A stretch of DNA of 64,000 nucleotides, from assembly GCA_021018995.1 (NCBI GenBank), contig CM037590.1, positions 86,646,097 through 86,710,096 on the forward strand, read 5' to 3'. The translations under genes and the position numbers were made by a program. Source of the DNA: Chloranthus sessilifolius (taxonomy: Eukaryota; Streptophyta; Magnoliopsida; Chloranthales; Chloranthaceae). Below the pieces are notes generated by a model. The model was given only the letters and a program-made list of their open reading frames with translations, searched no databases and had not been told where the DNA came from. Every line of letters begins with the position of its first letter. Within the stretch, counting starts at the first letter, position 1. Below are positions 44,761 through 56,300 of the stretch, in pieces.

Positions 44761-46289
44761 AAGACCTCCAATTTATCGTCCACTTTCTATGTTGGGCAAT
44801 CTGATTGAAAGACTAGTGACCTATCTAACCTCTTTTAAAAGCATAAGTAACACCCGATTCTCATTTTCCCTTCCCCACCATTGGAGGAGATGTTAGAGCA
44901 AAAAAAAATGAAGATGCTAGGTTCAATCAAAACTCATTATTCTTGCACTAGTAGGATGCTTTTAAAAATACATATATAAAAAAAAATCTTGAGTAAGAGC
45001 ATTACAACCAATGAACAAGTCCATGAGCTCAAGGAAGCATAAGCAAGCCATGAGGACATCTTTAGTAACTTTACTAGAAATGTATAAGCAAACTGTAAGG
45101 GCATCCTTGGTGTCCCCATACTACTAGATATCGTTGTAAGATGGTGGGAGGAGGACAAAATTTTGCTAATCATAGAATGTGAGACTTTGATGGTAGCAAA
45201 ACATGACGAAGAGCTCGATCATGGCACCCTGTATCCCTCTGAAAAAAATATTGTTACTCACCCTTTTTGGAAAGAATTAGATACAAACTATTCCCTACAT
45301 CAATGAGCCTTACCCCTCCTCTTCTATTTTTATTTTGGACGATAAATCTGAAGCCTTACAGGATGCTCCTAGGAAGGAAATTGAAAACCGATGAATGATG
45401 ACTGAAGACTGATGTAATCACCCACTATACCTACCGTACTTCTCCCTAATAACCACGGGATAGGATGACCACCACCCTAAGATAAACCCTCGCATACGAC
45501 TAACCTAATCAAAGAGACCTCCTTCGATTCGATGACAGTATTGATGAACTTTTCTCCAAAACTAACTCACCAAATACCCATGAATGCTTATAGACCCGAA
45601 GTGCTCATCCAAAGCCTAGAAAAGCTCCATTGCATCTACACACTGGGCATTTTTTTTAGAAAGAAGGAGAATCACATTGGAAGCGCCGACTTGTCCACAA
45701 AGAAGATGTGAAATAATGAAGTTACCATCTGGAGAATGCTATCGAAGATACTATATTGTCGATCCTACCATGCTCCTACACTGGGGCATTTTTGCTTTTA
45801 TTTTTATTTCTCTAGCTATTTGCTTTCCCTATTGCATTATTTCTATTTCAACAAGAAAAAAAGAAAAAAAGAGAAAAAAGAAAAGAAAAAGAGAGCGTAC
45901 ATATCCATCTTTTACGACTAGGCCCCAGTCGGAGACACAAATCCCCCTTGACAACTAGCAATGGAGAGAACAAAGATTACTGATAGCGTTACCTTTATAT
46001 GTGTAGATACAAAGCAACCTTCAACCATCACCAGGCCAGCTCAGGAAGCATCCAAGTCCCAATGACGGTTGATGGCATTAGAGAAAAAAAGTGAAGGATA
46101 AATACGAGAGGTAATTAAAAGAAAAGGAGCCAACAAGTACATCTAAACTAAAAATCTCCATATATATATCAAAATTTTCTTTTATTTTTCTTTTACACTT
46201 GTCACCGTGGGGCATCCCCCCTATATATACAGTGCACACACAATGGACAAATAAACACACACACACACACACACCTACTCCCTACACTG
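44761..46289 (+). other. Element E 3' non-coding region
   Basis: No gene is recognised. A purine run (AAAAAGAAAAAAAGAGAAAA and on) occupies about 45855-45895, and a (CA)n run 46255-46274. No TGTAGACACCCCC-type LTR start follows, so either the 3' LTR is much further right or it has been lost. Confidence 0.5.
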
Positions 46290-47917
46290 TCGCTGGGATG
46301 GACAAGCATCGTTGTCCCCAGTATCATCGGCTCGGAGGTCTGTAGACTGGTTCTCCGAAAACACAATCCTGACACCCAGAGTCATCAGAACCTCTAGACG
46401 ACGAGTCTCCACCATAGAACCCCCCTCACTCGTCTAGCTAACAGATCGCCTGGATCTAGAATGAGGAGGATACCCAGCGAGAATCTCACGGACATCACCC
46501 CTGACACGATCATGTGATGTGTGACGAGACTGCCCAATCGAGGAACCCGTGGCCCTCGACTCCGATCCCACAAGCTGACTAGCCAGCCTACGAACCCCCC
46601 GCTCACTCCTCGTCAGACGATACTACAGCTGATCTAGGGACACCTGCATCTTTGCCCGCATCATCTAACGCACCACCTCTAATGCCTCAGCCTGAGTCTT
46701 CTATGCAACCATCATCTCAACGAATAGGTCATCACGACTCTGCGTCTCTTCGAGGATCTGCCTCGCCTCAAGAGTGGCATCACGTCAGACGACCAAGTCA
46801 AACAAAACTAATGTATATATAGATATATGAACATAAAAATGAAACTTTGAAAAGGAAAGGATCATACCAGATCCAACCTGTCCTCCAGAAGTCACTCAAC
46901 CATCTCAGCAGTCAATGGATCAGCAGGAGGCACGGAAGGGACAACAAACATAGGTGGTTGCAATAAGAACAAATAAATACATCAGATAACATTGTAATGA
47001 CAAATAAACTATGAACATAATAACTAAAACATACCTGAGTAGGGATAGGGATAAATCTCTGAGGGGGAGCCATGGGAGCAGAGTCTGGAACAGCCTGCGC
47101 CGAGAACCAAACAAGCCAACACAAGATATGACAGAACCAATAAGATGAAATATCCTAAGTTGCAGTACACCACACCAAAAACTATACTTGACTCTCTGGG
47201 CATAGAGAGGCAGCAGCCGCCTCCCTTGTATGAAGATCCTCGGCAATCTGATGCTAAAATATCACCACGTAATGTTAGTAAAATATTAAGAAAGAGAAAC
47301 AATAACATCCAACAAACTAATGCAATGACACAAACAAGATAAAAGATTGAATGGAACTTATCCAATGCTCTAGCTCGACATGAAGTTGAGCCATCACTGG
47401 ATCCTCTCGACTGGAGGAAGCAACTGAAGATGGATCAAATGTCGGAATGGGACCTCCAGCAGCTAGTTCGGCTCTCTACGAATAACAATAAACACATCAA
47501 TTTGTAAGCTCACCACGCTAACAATTAAGAAAACCAAGTTCACATAGACACATACCAATCGATCAATCTCGGATCACAAACTGGCCTCCACCTTTCGGCC
47601 AGCCTGCAGCTGACCGCGTAACAACCCTATCATCGCCACATGACTAGCAACCTCAGCCTCCCTCTCAGACTGTCCAAAATAAAATGAGACACCACAACCA
47701 TGTCAGAATGACAGGAAGATTATGTCCACATAATACATAAACAATTAGACCAATAAGTTAACTCACCAGGAGTCATCGAGTCTCTGCCAGCGGAGCCCCC
47801 AACTCATCCTCTGCTCCCCTAGCCTGAGCAACCAAGAGGGCTAAGGAGTGCAACAACTCCTCATCCGGATGAAGAGCACACCCCATCTACTCCATCGCCC
47901 TATGGAGAGCATCTAAC
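46290..47917 (-). pseudogene. PMD gene 3, 3' exons: plant mobile domain gene, C-terminal part
   Basis: On the minus strand a chain of short exons with GT...AG-like borders can be followed from 47917 downwards: LHPDEELLHSLALLVAQARG then AEDELGAP (to a GTGAGT at about 47766), SEREAEVASHVAMIGLLRGQ (about 47556-47669, then GTATGT), RAELAAGGPIPTFDPSSVAS, HQIAEDLHTREAAAASLCPE, AQAVPDSAPMAPPQRFIPIP followed by GTATGTTT, VPSVPPADPLTAEMVE and a last Arg/Ser-rich exon with heptad-like text (EARQILEETQSRDDLFVEMM). In-frame TGA/TAG codons occur in most exons. The N-terminal side continues at 62351 beyond Element C. The role is unknown; such C-terminal coiled coils are common in plant-mobile-domain proteins. 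Confidence 0.6.
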
Positions 47918-48225
47918 TCTTGAGAACTGGAAAATACCATTTTCCACCCCTTAACCTGAGTCTTGATAGACCTTTAAGAGTACTAAATAAGTATTTTTAG
48001 TATTTATTTTACAGCTAACAATAAAGGCAGGCTTAACCCTAAAAGCAGCTTAAAAGTGCCAAAAAGATGATGAGTCATGCTAATCTAGTGGAAGAAGTAG
48101 AAGGGACAACCTCACTGGCTGTCAAAATTCCTAAACTAAAGAGGACAAAGGCCTGGTTTCAACTTGGAAAGATTGCAAAAAGAACCAAAAGCTCCAGGCT
48201 TAGTTTTTGAAGAGCACCTGAACTA

Positions 48226-48345
48226 TTCGAAAGGATTCCTGACCTATTTGAAAAGAAGAGAACTCCTTGCGAACAGCACCAGATTTGTACGAAAAGAGCT
48301 TCAGAAGTTACAATTCCTTGCGAAAAGTTCTCCAAACTATGCGAA
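48226..48345 (+). repeat. TTCGAAAAG-type array in the 5' LTR of C
   Basis: Boxes at about 48226 (TTCGAAAGG), 48269 (TGCGAAC), 48288 (TACGAAAAG), 48319 (TGCGAAAAG) and 48340 (TGCGAAAT). The 3' LTR holds eight (60792-61037). The same words recur at 55652-55999 before the accessory ORF. Confidence 0.85.
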
Positions 48346-48569
48346 ATGGTATTCTGAATATTCCCAGCATATGCAAGGGCAATTCAATAATCTCTGCATG
48401 CGCCCCAATGCATTTAAAAACCTAGGGACATTCCGAAAGATTCTGAGCACGAACCAAAGGCATATTCCACTCCATGTGAATACCCAAAGATAAAATTACT
48501 TGGCGGGAACTTCTAGAAGCTCAAACAAATTTTTAAATTACATAACAGAATTGATGCTTCTGTCACTTG

Positions 48570-48712
48570 ATTGGCTGAACCAGATCAAGCAGTTCTGATT
48601 GGCCAGAACAGATCTGGATCCTTGTGCTCGACTCCTATTGGCTGATATGGATCTAACCAATTCTGATTGGTTAATACACATCTGAAATGGACTTGGGGAA
48701 AAACTATAAATA
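48570..48712 (+). promoter_or_regulatory. LTR promoter of Element C: CCAAT-type boxes and TATA box
   Basis: ATTGG (reverse CCAAT) occurs in TTGATTGGCTG, CTGATTGGCC, CCTATTGGCTG and CTGATTGGTTAA between about 48571 and 48680. CTATAAATAG lies at 48704-48713. The 3' LTR has the same layout with the TATA at about 61394-61403. Transcription start would be expected some 30 bp after the TATA. Confidence 0.75.
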
Positions 48713-49718
48713 GACGAACTATTTGCCCAATTTGGGTATCCAGAGTCTGAGTTTCAATTCTGCTGCCCCATTTCCAATTCAGATAACTTGTCTGAAACCT
48801 CTATAATAGACTAGCTTTTGTTTGTAACTGAGAACTGTGAGACACTTATGTAATTCAAGTGAGAATTATATTCAAGACTACAAATTCGAGAGCTGTTTAA
48901 GTTGTGCTCTGTAATTGTAATGGTGGATTTGAAAAGGTTGCTTTCAACAGTACGTTCTCAATCAGATTCATGTTGAGGGTTCCTTGTGATCTCCTTACTC
49001 ATTAAACTCCTTTAGATCTACTATTTTTTTTAAAGCAATTTCCCTTAATTCATTATCCCTATGAGAATCTGCATTTGTAACCTAATTTCTTACAGCATTT
49101 ATAGTGGTGCTCATGTTCTGAATCAAGAATTTGGATTGAAGACTATTGGATGATCTATGTCCATGACAGTGGACAGATCATAGCCATAATTTCAACTCAA
49201 TCCAAATCCTTGAGTTGGACTATTTTCTCTTACATCTGAGCTAGTAGCCAGATGAAGATTTGGATACTTTCTCGACTGTGCTACACTAGTTCTCATTCTA
49301 TAATCAGTTACTAAGCTTAAGTCAACTATTATTTCTCCATTCTTATTAATTTTACATCTAATTCCCCCAACTCGGATCTGGATCACTTAGTTTAAATTCT
49401 ACTTTTAGATAATTTAGTTAATGTGACAAATTCAACCTCTCATCTTATTCGCTTTGTAGATAGGATTAGAGGCCAGATCTGGTAGCTCAGATCTAGAGGT
49501 TTACCATTCATTTTAAATCAATTCCCTGTGGATGATCTTTTACTCACTTACATTTAAAACTTGCTACAATTGGCCCTGATCTTGCAGGTTAATTAATTTC
49601 TCTCTATGCTGATATTTCTTTTTCTTTTTAATTTTCTAGATTCAGTATAATTTATCATTTGCAAATCTGTTTTAAAAATGCAAATAAATCATGCACACTT
49701 AGAACAGTAACAAGTTTT

Positions 49719-49736
49719 TGGCGCCGTTGCCGGGGA
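49719..49736 (+). other. Primer binding site of Element C, tRNA-Asp
   Basis: TGGCGCCGTTGCCGGGGA is the exact complement of the 3' end of plant tRNA-Asp including CCA (tRNA sequence from memory). It starts six bases after the LTR end. Athila elements are known to use this primer. Confidence 0.93.
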
Positions 49737-49907
49737 ATAGATCTTAAAATTGGTAGACCTAAGTTTTTTTATTATTATTACATCAGTGCTAACTGTTCTA
49801 TTGTTTAAATCTGTGCAGTTATTCCTATACATTTGAGCCTGGAATCTACTTTGAAAGGAATACTGAAGGTTTGCTTTGCATAATTTTACTCTCTGTTTCT
49901 GTGTTGT

Positions 49908-51610
49908 ATGTTTGGTAGGACTCTCAATCCTGAGATTGTCCCTCTGAATTTAGAAGTTGAAAAGCTACTAAGAACCAGACAAACATCACAGAATTTTGCT
50001 GAGACTGCTACTATGGGTGAGCAACCTAGACTTTTGAGAGATTACTTTGCACCTGGTGCATATAATTCCCCATTTTGTATTCAATTTCCTACTGTTGAAG
50101 GAAATTATGAGATCAAATTATCAACTATCCAGATGCTTCCTTCCTTCCATGGTTTGAGTAAGGAAGATCCATATAAGCATGTGGATGAATTCTTATCCCT
50201 TTGTACAACATTCAACATAGCTGGACTGGGTCCAGAGGCAACCAAGCTCAGGCTCTTTCCTTTTTCATTAAAGGATAAAGCTAGAGCATGGTTGTCCATG
50301 TTGCCACCAAACAGTATTACTTCTTGGAATGATTTGCAATGTCAATTTTTAGCCAAATACTTCCCTATGTCTAAGACCAGCCAGTTGAGACAAAATATTG
50401 TTTCCTTCTCCCAACACTCAACTGAAATTTTTCATGAGGCATGGGAAAGGTTTAAAGAACTTTTAAGGCAATGTCCTCATTATCAAATTCCCCAATGGCA
50501 GCTTGTTCAAAGCTTCTATCAGGGAATTGATTAAAAGGGCAAGAATATGGTAGATGATTCATGTGGAGGCACCTATTTACAAAAAACTGTTGAGGAGGTC
50601 TGGGACCTATTTGAAGTTATTGGTGAAAATTCAACTCAACAGGAATCTTTGTCAAGAGACATTGAGAATCCTACTCGGTCGAACAATCAGCAGACCACCA
50701 AGGGAAAGATTTATGAGGTGAATGAGTTGGAAAGGAAGATGGATAATTTAACCATCAAGTTTGACAGATTGATTGACTCACTTAAAAATCCAATGGTTGC
50801 AAGAGTGGAGGAGGCATGTCTGATATGTCAGTGCCCTACTCATTCCCATGATCAATGTCCAGCTGCACCACAGTTCCCAGATCTAGTGGTGGAGCAAGCT
50901 CATGCTGCCCAATCATTTGGACAGATGCAATCTAATGAATATACATGGAGAGGACACCCCAATTTAAGGTGGAGCCAAGGCAATTATCAATCACAACAAC
51001 AGCAACAACCAAAGAACCAAATACCCTTAAAAACTGCTCAGCCTTACCAGTAGAATTTTTATACCAAGTCAAATTTTCAGCAGCCTATTCCACAACAGAT
51101 GGCACAACCTGTGCAGCAATTTGCTCCAGTTCAAACCCCTTCCAGATCCCCTTCTTTTGAAGACCATGTTCTAACTTCACTCTAGAATTTAGGGTCTTTA
51201 ACTCAGACTGTAAACTTTCACAGTCAAAGTATAAAGAAGATTGAAGAAACATTGGGTCAACTTTCAAATACTTTGGCCAAAAGAGAGGAAGGCAGGTTAC
51301 CCAGCCAACCCTTGAACAATCCTAAAGGACAATTCATGGTTGGAGAGGCTTTTGTTTCACATGAAGAAGTAAAAGCTATCACTACCTTGAGAAGTGGAAG
51401 AGTTGTAAATAACAATGTAGGTACTGAAAAGGACGAAGTAAAAATTAAGGAAGCTGCTAGGAACATGCAGTAGGAGCAGCATGATGTTAGCATTGGGGGT
51501 ATTGATGTACCTCAGAAAAATCAAAAAAATAAAAAAACAAAAAATCAAAAAAGTTCTGGTGATGATTCAAAAGTTATAAATGAAGGACTAGTTACTCATT
51601 TACCATTTCC
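49908..51610 (+). pseudogene. gag: Element C gag
   Basis: The ATG at 49908 starts MFGRTLNPEIVPLNLEVEKL. The capsid-like region holds YNSPFCIQFPTVEGNYEIKL, GLSKEDPYKHVDEFLSLC, GPEATKLRLFPFSLKDKARA then WLSMLP and WERFKELLRQCPHYQ. A CX2CX4HX4C knuckle follows (CLICQCPTHSHDQC, about 50818-50860), then a Gln-rich tail and a Lys-rich end. In-frame stops at 50532, 51051, 51183 and 51471 break an otherwise continuous reading (the frame shifts once near 50535-50547). Gag forms the particle and binds element RNA. A protein of about 560 residues would be expected. Confidence 0.92.
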
Positions 51611-52240
51611 CCATGCAATTAAATCCGCACCTCCTTTTGATAAAGGAAGTACAAAAATAGACGAAATGATGGAGACTTTCAAGCAAGTCAAGATAAATAT
51701 TCCTTTGCTTAATGCAATCAAGCAAGTCCCAGCCTATGCAAAATTTTTGAAGGACATTTGCACACACAAAAGACAATCTAGGATCCAGTTATCCAAGAAG
51801 GTCTTTGCTGTGGAAAGAGTTAAACAGGTTTTGTCCATTGCCACACCTCCTAAACTGCAAGATCCTGGAATCCCCACAATCCCTTTCATTATTGGGGAAC
51901 ATACCATTGAAAAGGCTTTATTAGATTTGGGTGCTAGTGTCAACCTGCTTCTATATTTTGTATATGAGAAACTAAGTTTGGGAGAATTAAAACCCACTCA
52001 TGTGGTGTTACAACTAGCAGACAGATCTGAAAGAAAGCCAGTTGTGGTGATTGAAGATGTATTGGTAGGGGTAGATAAGTTTTTCTGCCCTATTGATTTT
52101 TTGGTATTGGACATAGAGCCTACAAAAACAGAACTTCTATCCCTGTCATTTTGGGGAGACCATTCCTGGCTACAGCCAATGCTTGCATTCAATGCAGGTC
52201 TAGTATTATGGAAGTGTCTTTTGGAAATATGAAGGTAAAG
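51611..52240 (+). pseudogene. PR: Element C protease
   Basis: Open for 188 residues. MMETFKQVKINIPLLNAIKQ leads to TIEKALLDLGASVNLLLYFV (active site DLGAS, about 51920-51940), then ERKPVVVIEDVLVGVDKFFC then PIDFLVLDIE. The frame is lost near 52140, before the conserved GRPFLATA, which is found in the next frame at 52151. It would cleave Gag-Pol. Confidence 0.9.
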
Positions 52241-52702
52241 TTAAATATTTACAATGCAGTTACCCAGCCTCAATTCAGTTCTGAGGAATGCTTTTTTGTT
52301 GATTTGTTGGATGAACTGGTAGAAGAAACTTTACCACGGTTTTTACAGTGTGAAGATTTAACCACAGATTTTGAAGATGTTTGGAGAAATGTTATGGAAG
52401 AGACAGTTTGTGCCTCAAAGTCTGAGGAAGTCAAAGCTGTGCAAGAAGTTCATGTCCAATCAGCAAGGTCTTCTTCATGGAAACCTGCTATTTTTCTCCT
52501 TCCACAGACAGCCAAGGTACCTCTGTTACCTTCTTTTCTCAGCCCACCTGATGTAGAGCTGAAACAGTTGCCAGAAAATTTGAAATATGTGTTTTTAGGA
52601 GACCATAAAATATTGCCTGTGATTATTTCTTCCCCCCTCACTAAGGAGCGGGAGGAAGAGTTGCTGATTGTATTGAAACAGCATAAGAGGGCAATTGGCT
52701 GA
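52151..52702 (+). pseudogene. Element C protease C-terminus and linker to RT
   Basis: MGRPFLATANACIQCRSSIM closes the protease, followed by an acidic linker (VDLLDELVEETLPRFLQCED) and ELKQLPENLKYVFLGDHKIL. A TGA at 52700 interrupts it in AIG-TIADL, where related elements have Trp. Confidence 0.85.
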
Positions 52703-54120
52703 ACTATTGCTGATCTGGGAGGAATCAGTCCAGCTATTTGCGTACATAAAATTCACTTGGAAGAAGATGTAAAGCCTTCTAGAGAAATGCAAAGGAGGCT
52801 AAATCCTCATATGCAAGAAGTGGTCATGAAGGAGGTTGTTAAGTTGTTGGATGCTGGGGTCATTTACCCCATCTCAGATTCAGCTTGGGTGGCACCTACA
52901 CAGGTGGTACCTAAGAAATCTGGGATCACTGTTGTAACCTCAGATTATGGAGAGCCTATTTCAACTAGACAAACAACTGGTTGGAGGGTCTGTATTGATT
53001 ACAGAAAGCTAAACACAATGACCAGAAAGGACCATTTCCCTCTTCCATTCATTGATCAGATTTTAGATAAGTTAGCAGGAAAAGCTTATTACTGTTTTCT
53101 TGGTGGTTACTCTGGTTACAACCAGATTCCTATGTATCCACAAGATCAGGAAAAGACCACATTCACTTGCCCCTTCGGCACTTTTGCCTATAGGAGGATG
53201 CCTTTTGGTCTTTGTAATGCTCCTGCTACCTTTCAAAGATGGATGTACTCCATTTTCTCTGATATGATTGACCAATTTATGGAGATTTTTATGGATGACT
53301 TTTCAATATATGGAGACAGTTTTGCCCAGTGTTTACATCATCTCAGCTTGGTGTTACAGAGATGTGAGGAAACCAATTTAATTTTGAGCTAGGAGAAGAG
53401 TCATTTCATGGTCACCCAAGGCATTGTCCTTGGCCATGTTGTCTCCCATAAGGGCATTGAGGTGGATAGAGCAAAAATTGATTTAATTACACATTTGCCT
53501 CCTCCCAAAACTGTTAAGCAAATCAGAAGTTTTTTGGGGTATGCTGGATTTTACAGGAGGTTCATTAAGGACTTCAGTAAAATATCCAAGCCTCTTTGCC
53601 ATTTATTGTGCCAAGATGTCACTTTTGTTTTCAATGATGAATGCCTTAGGGCATTTAAATTCTTAAAAAATTGTTTGATTTCAGCTCCAATACTACAGTC
53701 TCCAGATTATTCACTGTCTTTTGAGCTGATGTGTGATGCATCAGATTATGCTTTGGGAGCTGTTCTTGGGCAGAGAAAGGATAAGCTGCCTCATGTCATA
53801 GCTTATGCCAGTCGATCAATGATTGATGCACAGCTCAATTACACAACAACTGAGAAAGAGCTGCTGGCAGTTGTTTTTGCCCTGGAGAAGATCAGGTCAT
53901 ATGTTTTGGGTTCACGAATTGTGGTGTTCATTGACCACTCAGCCCTAAAATATCTTCTGTCTAAGAAGGATACCAAACCAAGATTAATCAGGTGGATCCT
54001 CCTATTACAGGAGTTTGATTTACAGATTAAAGACAAAAAGGGTGTGGAAAATGTGGTGGCTGATCACCTGTCTAGAATTATAACTGCTGAGATTGATGGG
54101 TTGCCTATCAATGACTCTTT
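52703..54120 (+). pseudogene. RT-RH: Element C reverse transcriptase and RNase H
   Basis: RT: LLDAGVIYPISDSAWVAPTQ then VVPKKSGITV, GWRVCIDYRKLNTMTRKDHF, GYSGYNQIPMYPQDQEKTTF and catalytic FMDDFS with FMDD at 53288-53299. A stop at 53390 (ILS-EKSHF, where Trp is usual) is the only break here. RNase [21 protein letters not shown] (about 53719), [32 protein letters not shown] and [11 protein letters not shown] (about 54046), all catalytic acidic positions present. The part 53408-54430 is open for 340 codons. RT and RNase H copy the RNA genome into DNA. Confidence 0.94.
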
Positions 54121-55449
54121 TCCTGATGAGCAACTTTTTGCTATCAATGTGCATACCCCTTGGTTTGCAAATATAGTCAACTTTTTGGCTACTGAGAGGA
54201 CCCCTCAATACTGGAATAAAATGGATAAAGATCTCTTCTTCTCAAAGGTTAAACACTTTATTTGGGAGGATCCTTACCTATTCAAGATTTGTGCAGACCA
54301 AATCATTAGAAGATGTGTCCATGAAGAAGACTTCCACAGCATACTTTCCATGTGTCATGAACAGGCCTGTGGAGGTCATTTTAGTGGAAACAAAACTGCT
54401 GCAAAGGTTTTGCAGTGTGGATTTTATTAGCCGACACTTTTCAAAGATGCACTACAACACTGTAAGTCTTGTCAGAATTGCCAGAGATTGGGCAACATTT
54501 CCAAGAGAAATTCAATGCCTTTATAGCCCATTTTGGTAGTTGAATTGTTTGATATTTGGGGGATAGATTTTATGGGACCTTTTCCTCCTTCAAATGGTTT
54601 TAATTTCATCTTAGTAGTTGTGGATTATGTATCCAAATGGGTTGAAGCCACAGCCACTAAAACCAATGACCACAGAGTTGTCCTTAAATTTTTAAAGGAC
54701 AATATTTTTTCCAGGTTTGGTTCCCCCAGAGCCATTATCAGTGATGGAGGAAGCCATTTTTGTAATAAGCATTTTGAAGTTGTATTGAAAAAGTACTCTG
54801 TGACTCATAGAGTAGCTACTCCATATCATCCACAGACTAGTGGACAAGTGGAGATTTCCAATAGAGAAATCAAACATATACTCGAAAAAACTGTGAGGAA
54901 GGACAAAAAAGATTGGTCCCTTAAGCTAAATGATGCATTGTGGGCATATAGGACAGCCTATAAAACCCCAATTGACATGTCCCCATTCAGATTGGTTTAT
55001 GGTAAAGCATGCCATTTACCAGTGGAGTTAGAATATAAGGCCTTTTGGGTCATTAAAACTTTAAACATGGATCTTACTACTGCTAGTAATCACAGGAAAC
55101 TGCAGCTCTCTGAGTTGGAAGAGCTAAGGATGGATGCATACACCAATGCAAGATCTTACAAAGAAAAAGTTAAGGCTTTCTATGATAAAAATCTGCTAAG
55201 AAAAGATTTCACAGCTGGCACAAGGTATGGTTATTCAATTCAAAACTCAAGTTTTTTCCAGGAAAGCTAAGATCCAGATGGGAAGGGCCATATACTGTCA
55301 TTCAAACATCTCCATCTGGAGCTGTTGAAATTATGGACCCAAGTGATGGGAGAACCTTGAAAGTAAATGGTCAGAGGCTCAAACCATGCATTGAAAATAT
55401 TCTGGAGCCTGTGATGACCATCTATCATCAAGAGCCTCCACAAATCTGA
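54121..55449 (+). pseudogene. INT: Element C integrase
   Basis: The zinc-binding part reads [20 protein letters not shown] and, after a TAG at 54428, CKSCQNCQRLG. A second TAG lies near 54516. The core (54533-55270) has [40 protein letters not shown] and [20 protein letters not shown], giving the three acidic residues. The C-terminal module ([13 protein letters not shown] and VNGQRLKPCIENILEP) follows after a frameshift near 55224 and ends at TGA 55447-55449. Integrase would join the cDNA to the target, consistent with the 5-bp TSD. Confidence 0.93.
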
Positions 55450-56300
55450 TGTCACACAACTGTATCATAGGTATTGTAACTGTCTCTGTTCTGTGATTAT
55501 AGAATAGTTTTGTAATTTTTTTTTTGTTGTTTTAGTCATGTTTTAGTTAAATTTCCTTTGAGGAATCATGAGTTCTGAAAGTTTTGTGGTTAAATTTGAG
55601 TTTTGTACTTCAGAACTTTTGTTCATAATTTTTGAAAAGTTTTACAATCATTTCGTAAAGAAAAATTCATTTCGAAAAGAACAATCTTCTTTTCAAAAAG
55701 GATCTGAACTTGTAACCATAACTGTTCGAAAAGAATGAATTTGCTTTTCGAATAGTTGTGTCTGGAGCTTTTTGCTTCTCGAATAGTTGTTTCTGAAGCT
55801 ATATGCTTTTCGAATAGTTGTTTCTGGAGTCTTTTGCTTTTCGAATGGTACTAATGCCATTCCCCTTTTTGAAAAGGACTTTTTTGAACTTTTCGAAAAC
55901 TTCAATAAGGCTTTGCAAAATCAATTTAAGCATATTTAAACCCATTCGAAGCAAGGTTTTCATATTCGACAGCATTCCAGCCCGTCTTGTGTCGCGAAAA
56001 ACCCATTTATTTTTCTCTACGTTCTTCGGGAGCTCTGAACGAATTACCTTCATTTCTTTGCCATTGATTATGCTTGAAAAGAAGAACATTTTGCCTCTGG
56101 TTTTGGTGGATTTGATCAAGGGGTCAGATATTTTGAGCAAACCCTAGGTTTTGGTATTTTTCTCCCCATATGCTCTGTCTGTGCTTTCAAGATTTGATTT
56201 TTTTTTCTATAAACACACATTGTCTGAGATTCTAGAGAATTGGTAGTTAATTGTTGTTAAAAGGAGGAACTTTTTGAAGAACTGTTTAGAAATTGTTAAA
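55450..56300 (+). other. Element C spacer between pol and accessory ORF
   Basis: Non-coding, AT-rich. It carries the TTCGAA array (55652-55999), AAACCCTAGGTTTTGG at about 56140, and a TATA-like CTATAAACAC near 56208. The accessory ORF starts at 56301. The layout looks like an internal promoter region. Confidence 0.6.
55652..55999. repeat. TTCGAAAAG / CTTTTCGAA array upstream of accessory ORF C
   Basis: Boxes near 55652, 55671, 55725, 55744, 55775, 55806, 55838, 55889, 55945, 55964 and 55992 in both orientations; several are followed by TAGTTGTTTCTGGAGC-like text with a period of about 31 bp (55744, 55775, 55806, 55838). The core TTCGAA is self-complementary and contains a CpG. Confidence 0.88.

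Larger units (their letters stand above)
47918..49712 (+). repeat. 5' LTR of Element C (1795 bp)
   Basis: It begins TCTTGAGAACTGG (the 3' copy has TGTTGAGAACTGG, so the second base is mutated here) and ends ACAGTAACA. Relative to the 3' LTR it lacks 83 bp in the TTCGAA array (the equivalent of 60780-60862) and has about 50 bp extra near 49110-49160. Five array boxes remain (48226-48345). A TATA box and CCAAT-type boxes follow. Confidence 0.95.

Noticed and set aside
45660..46290. Possible 3' LTR start of Element E (for example GGAGACACAAATCCCCC near 45934)
   Set aside because: It does not match the TGTAGACACCCCC start well and no TSD GTATC or colinear LTR sequence follows.
46912..47365. Minus-strand open frames rich in Leu/Val/Cys that look like membrane proteins
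   Set aside because: They run through T-rich introns of PMD gene 3 and are shadows of splice-separated exons.
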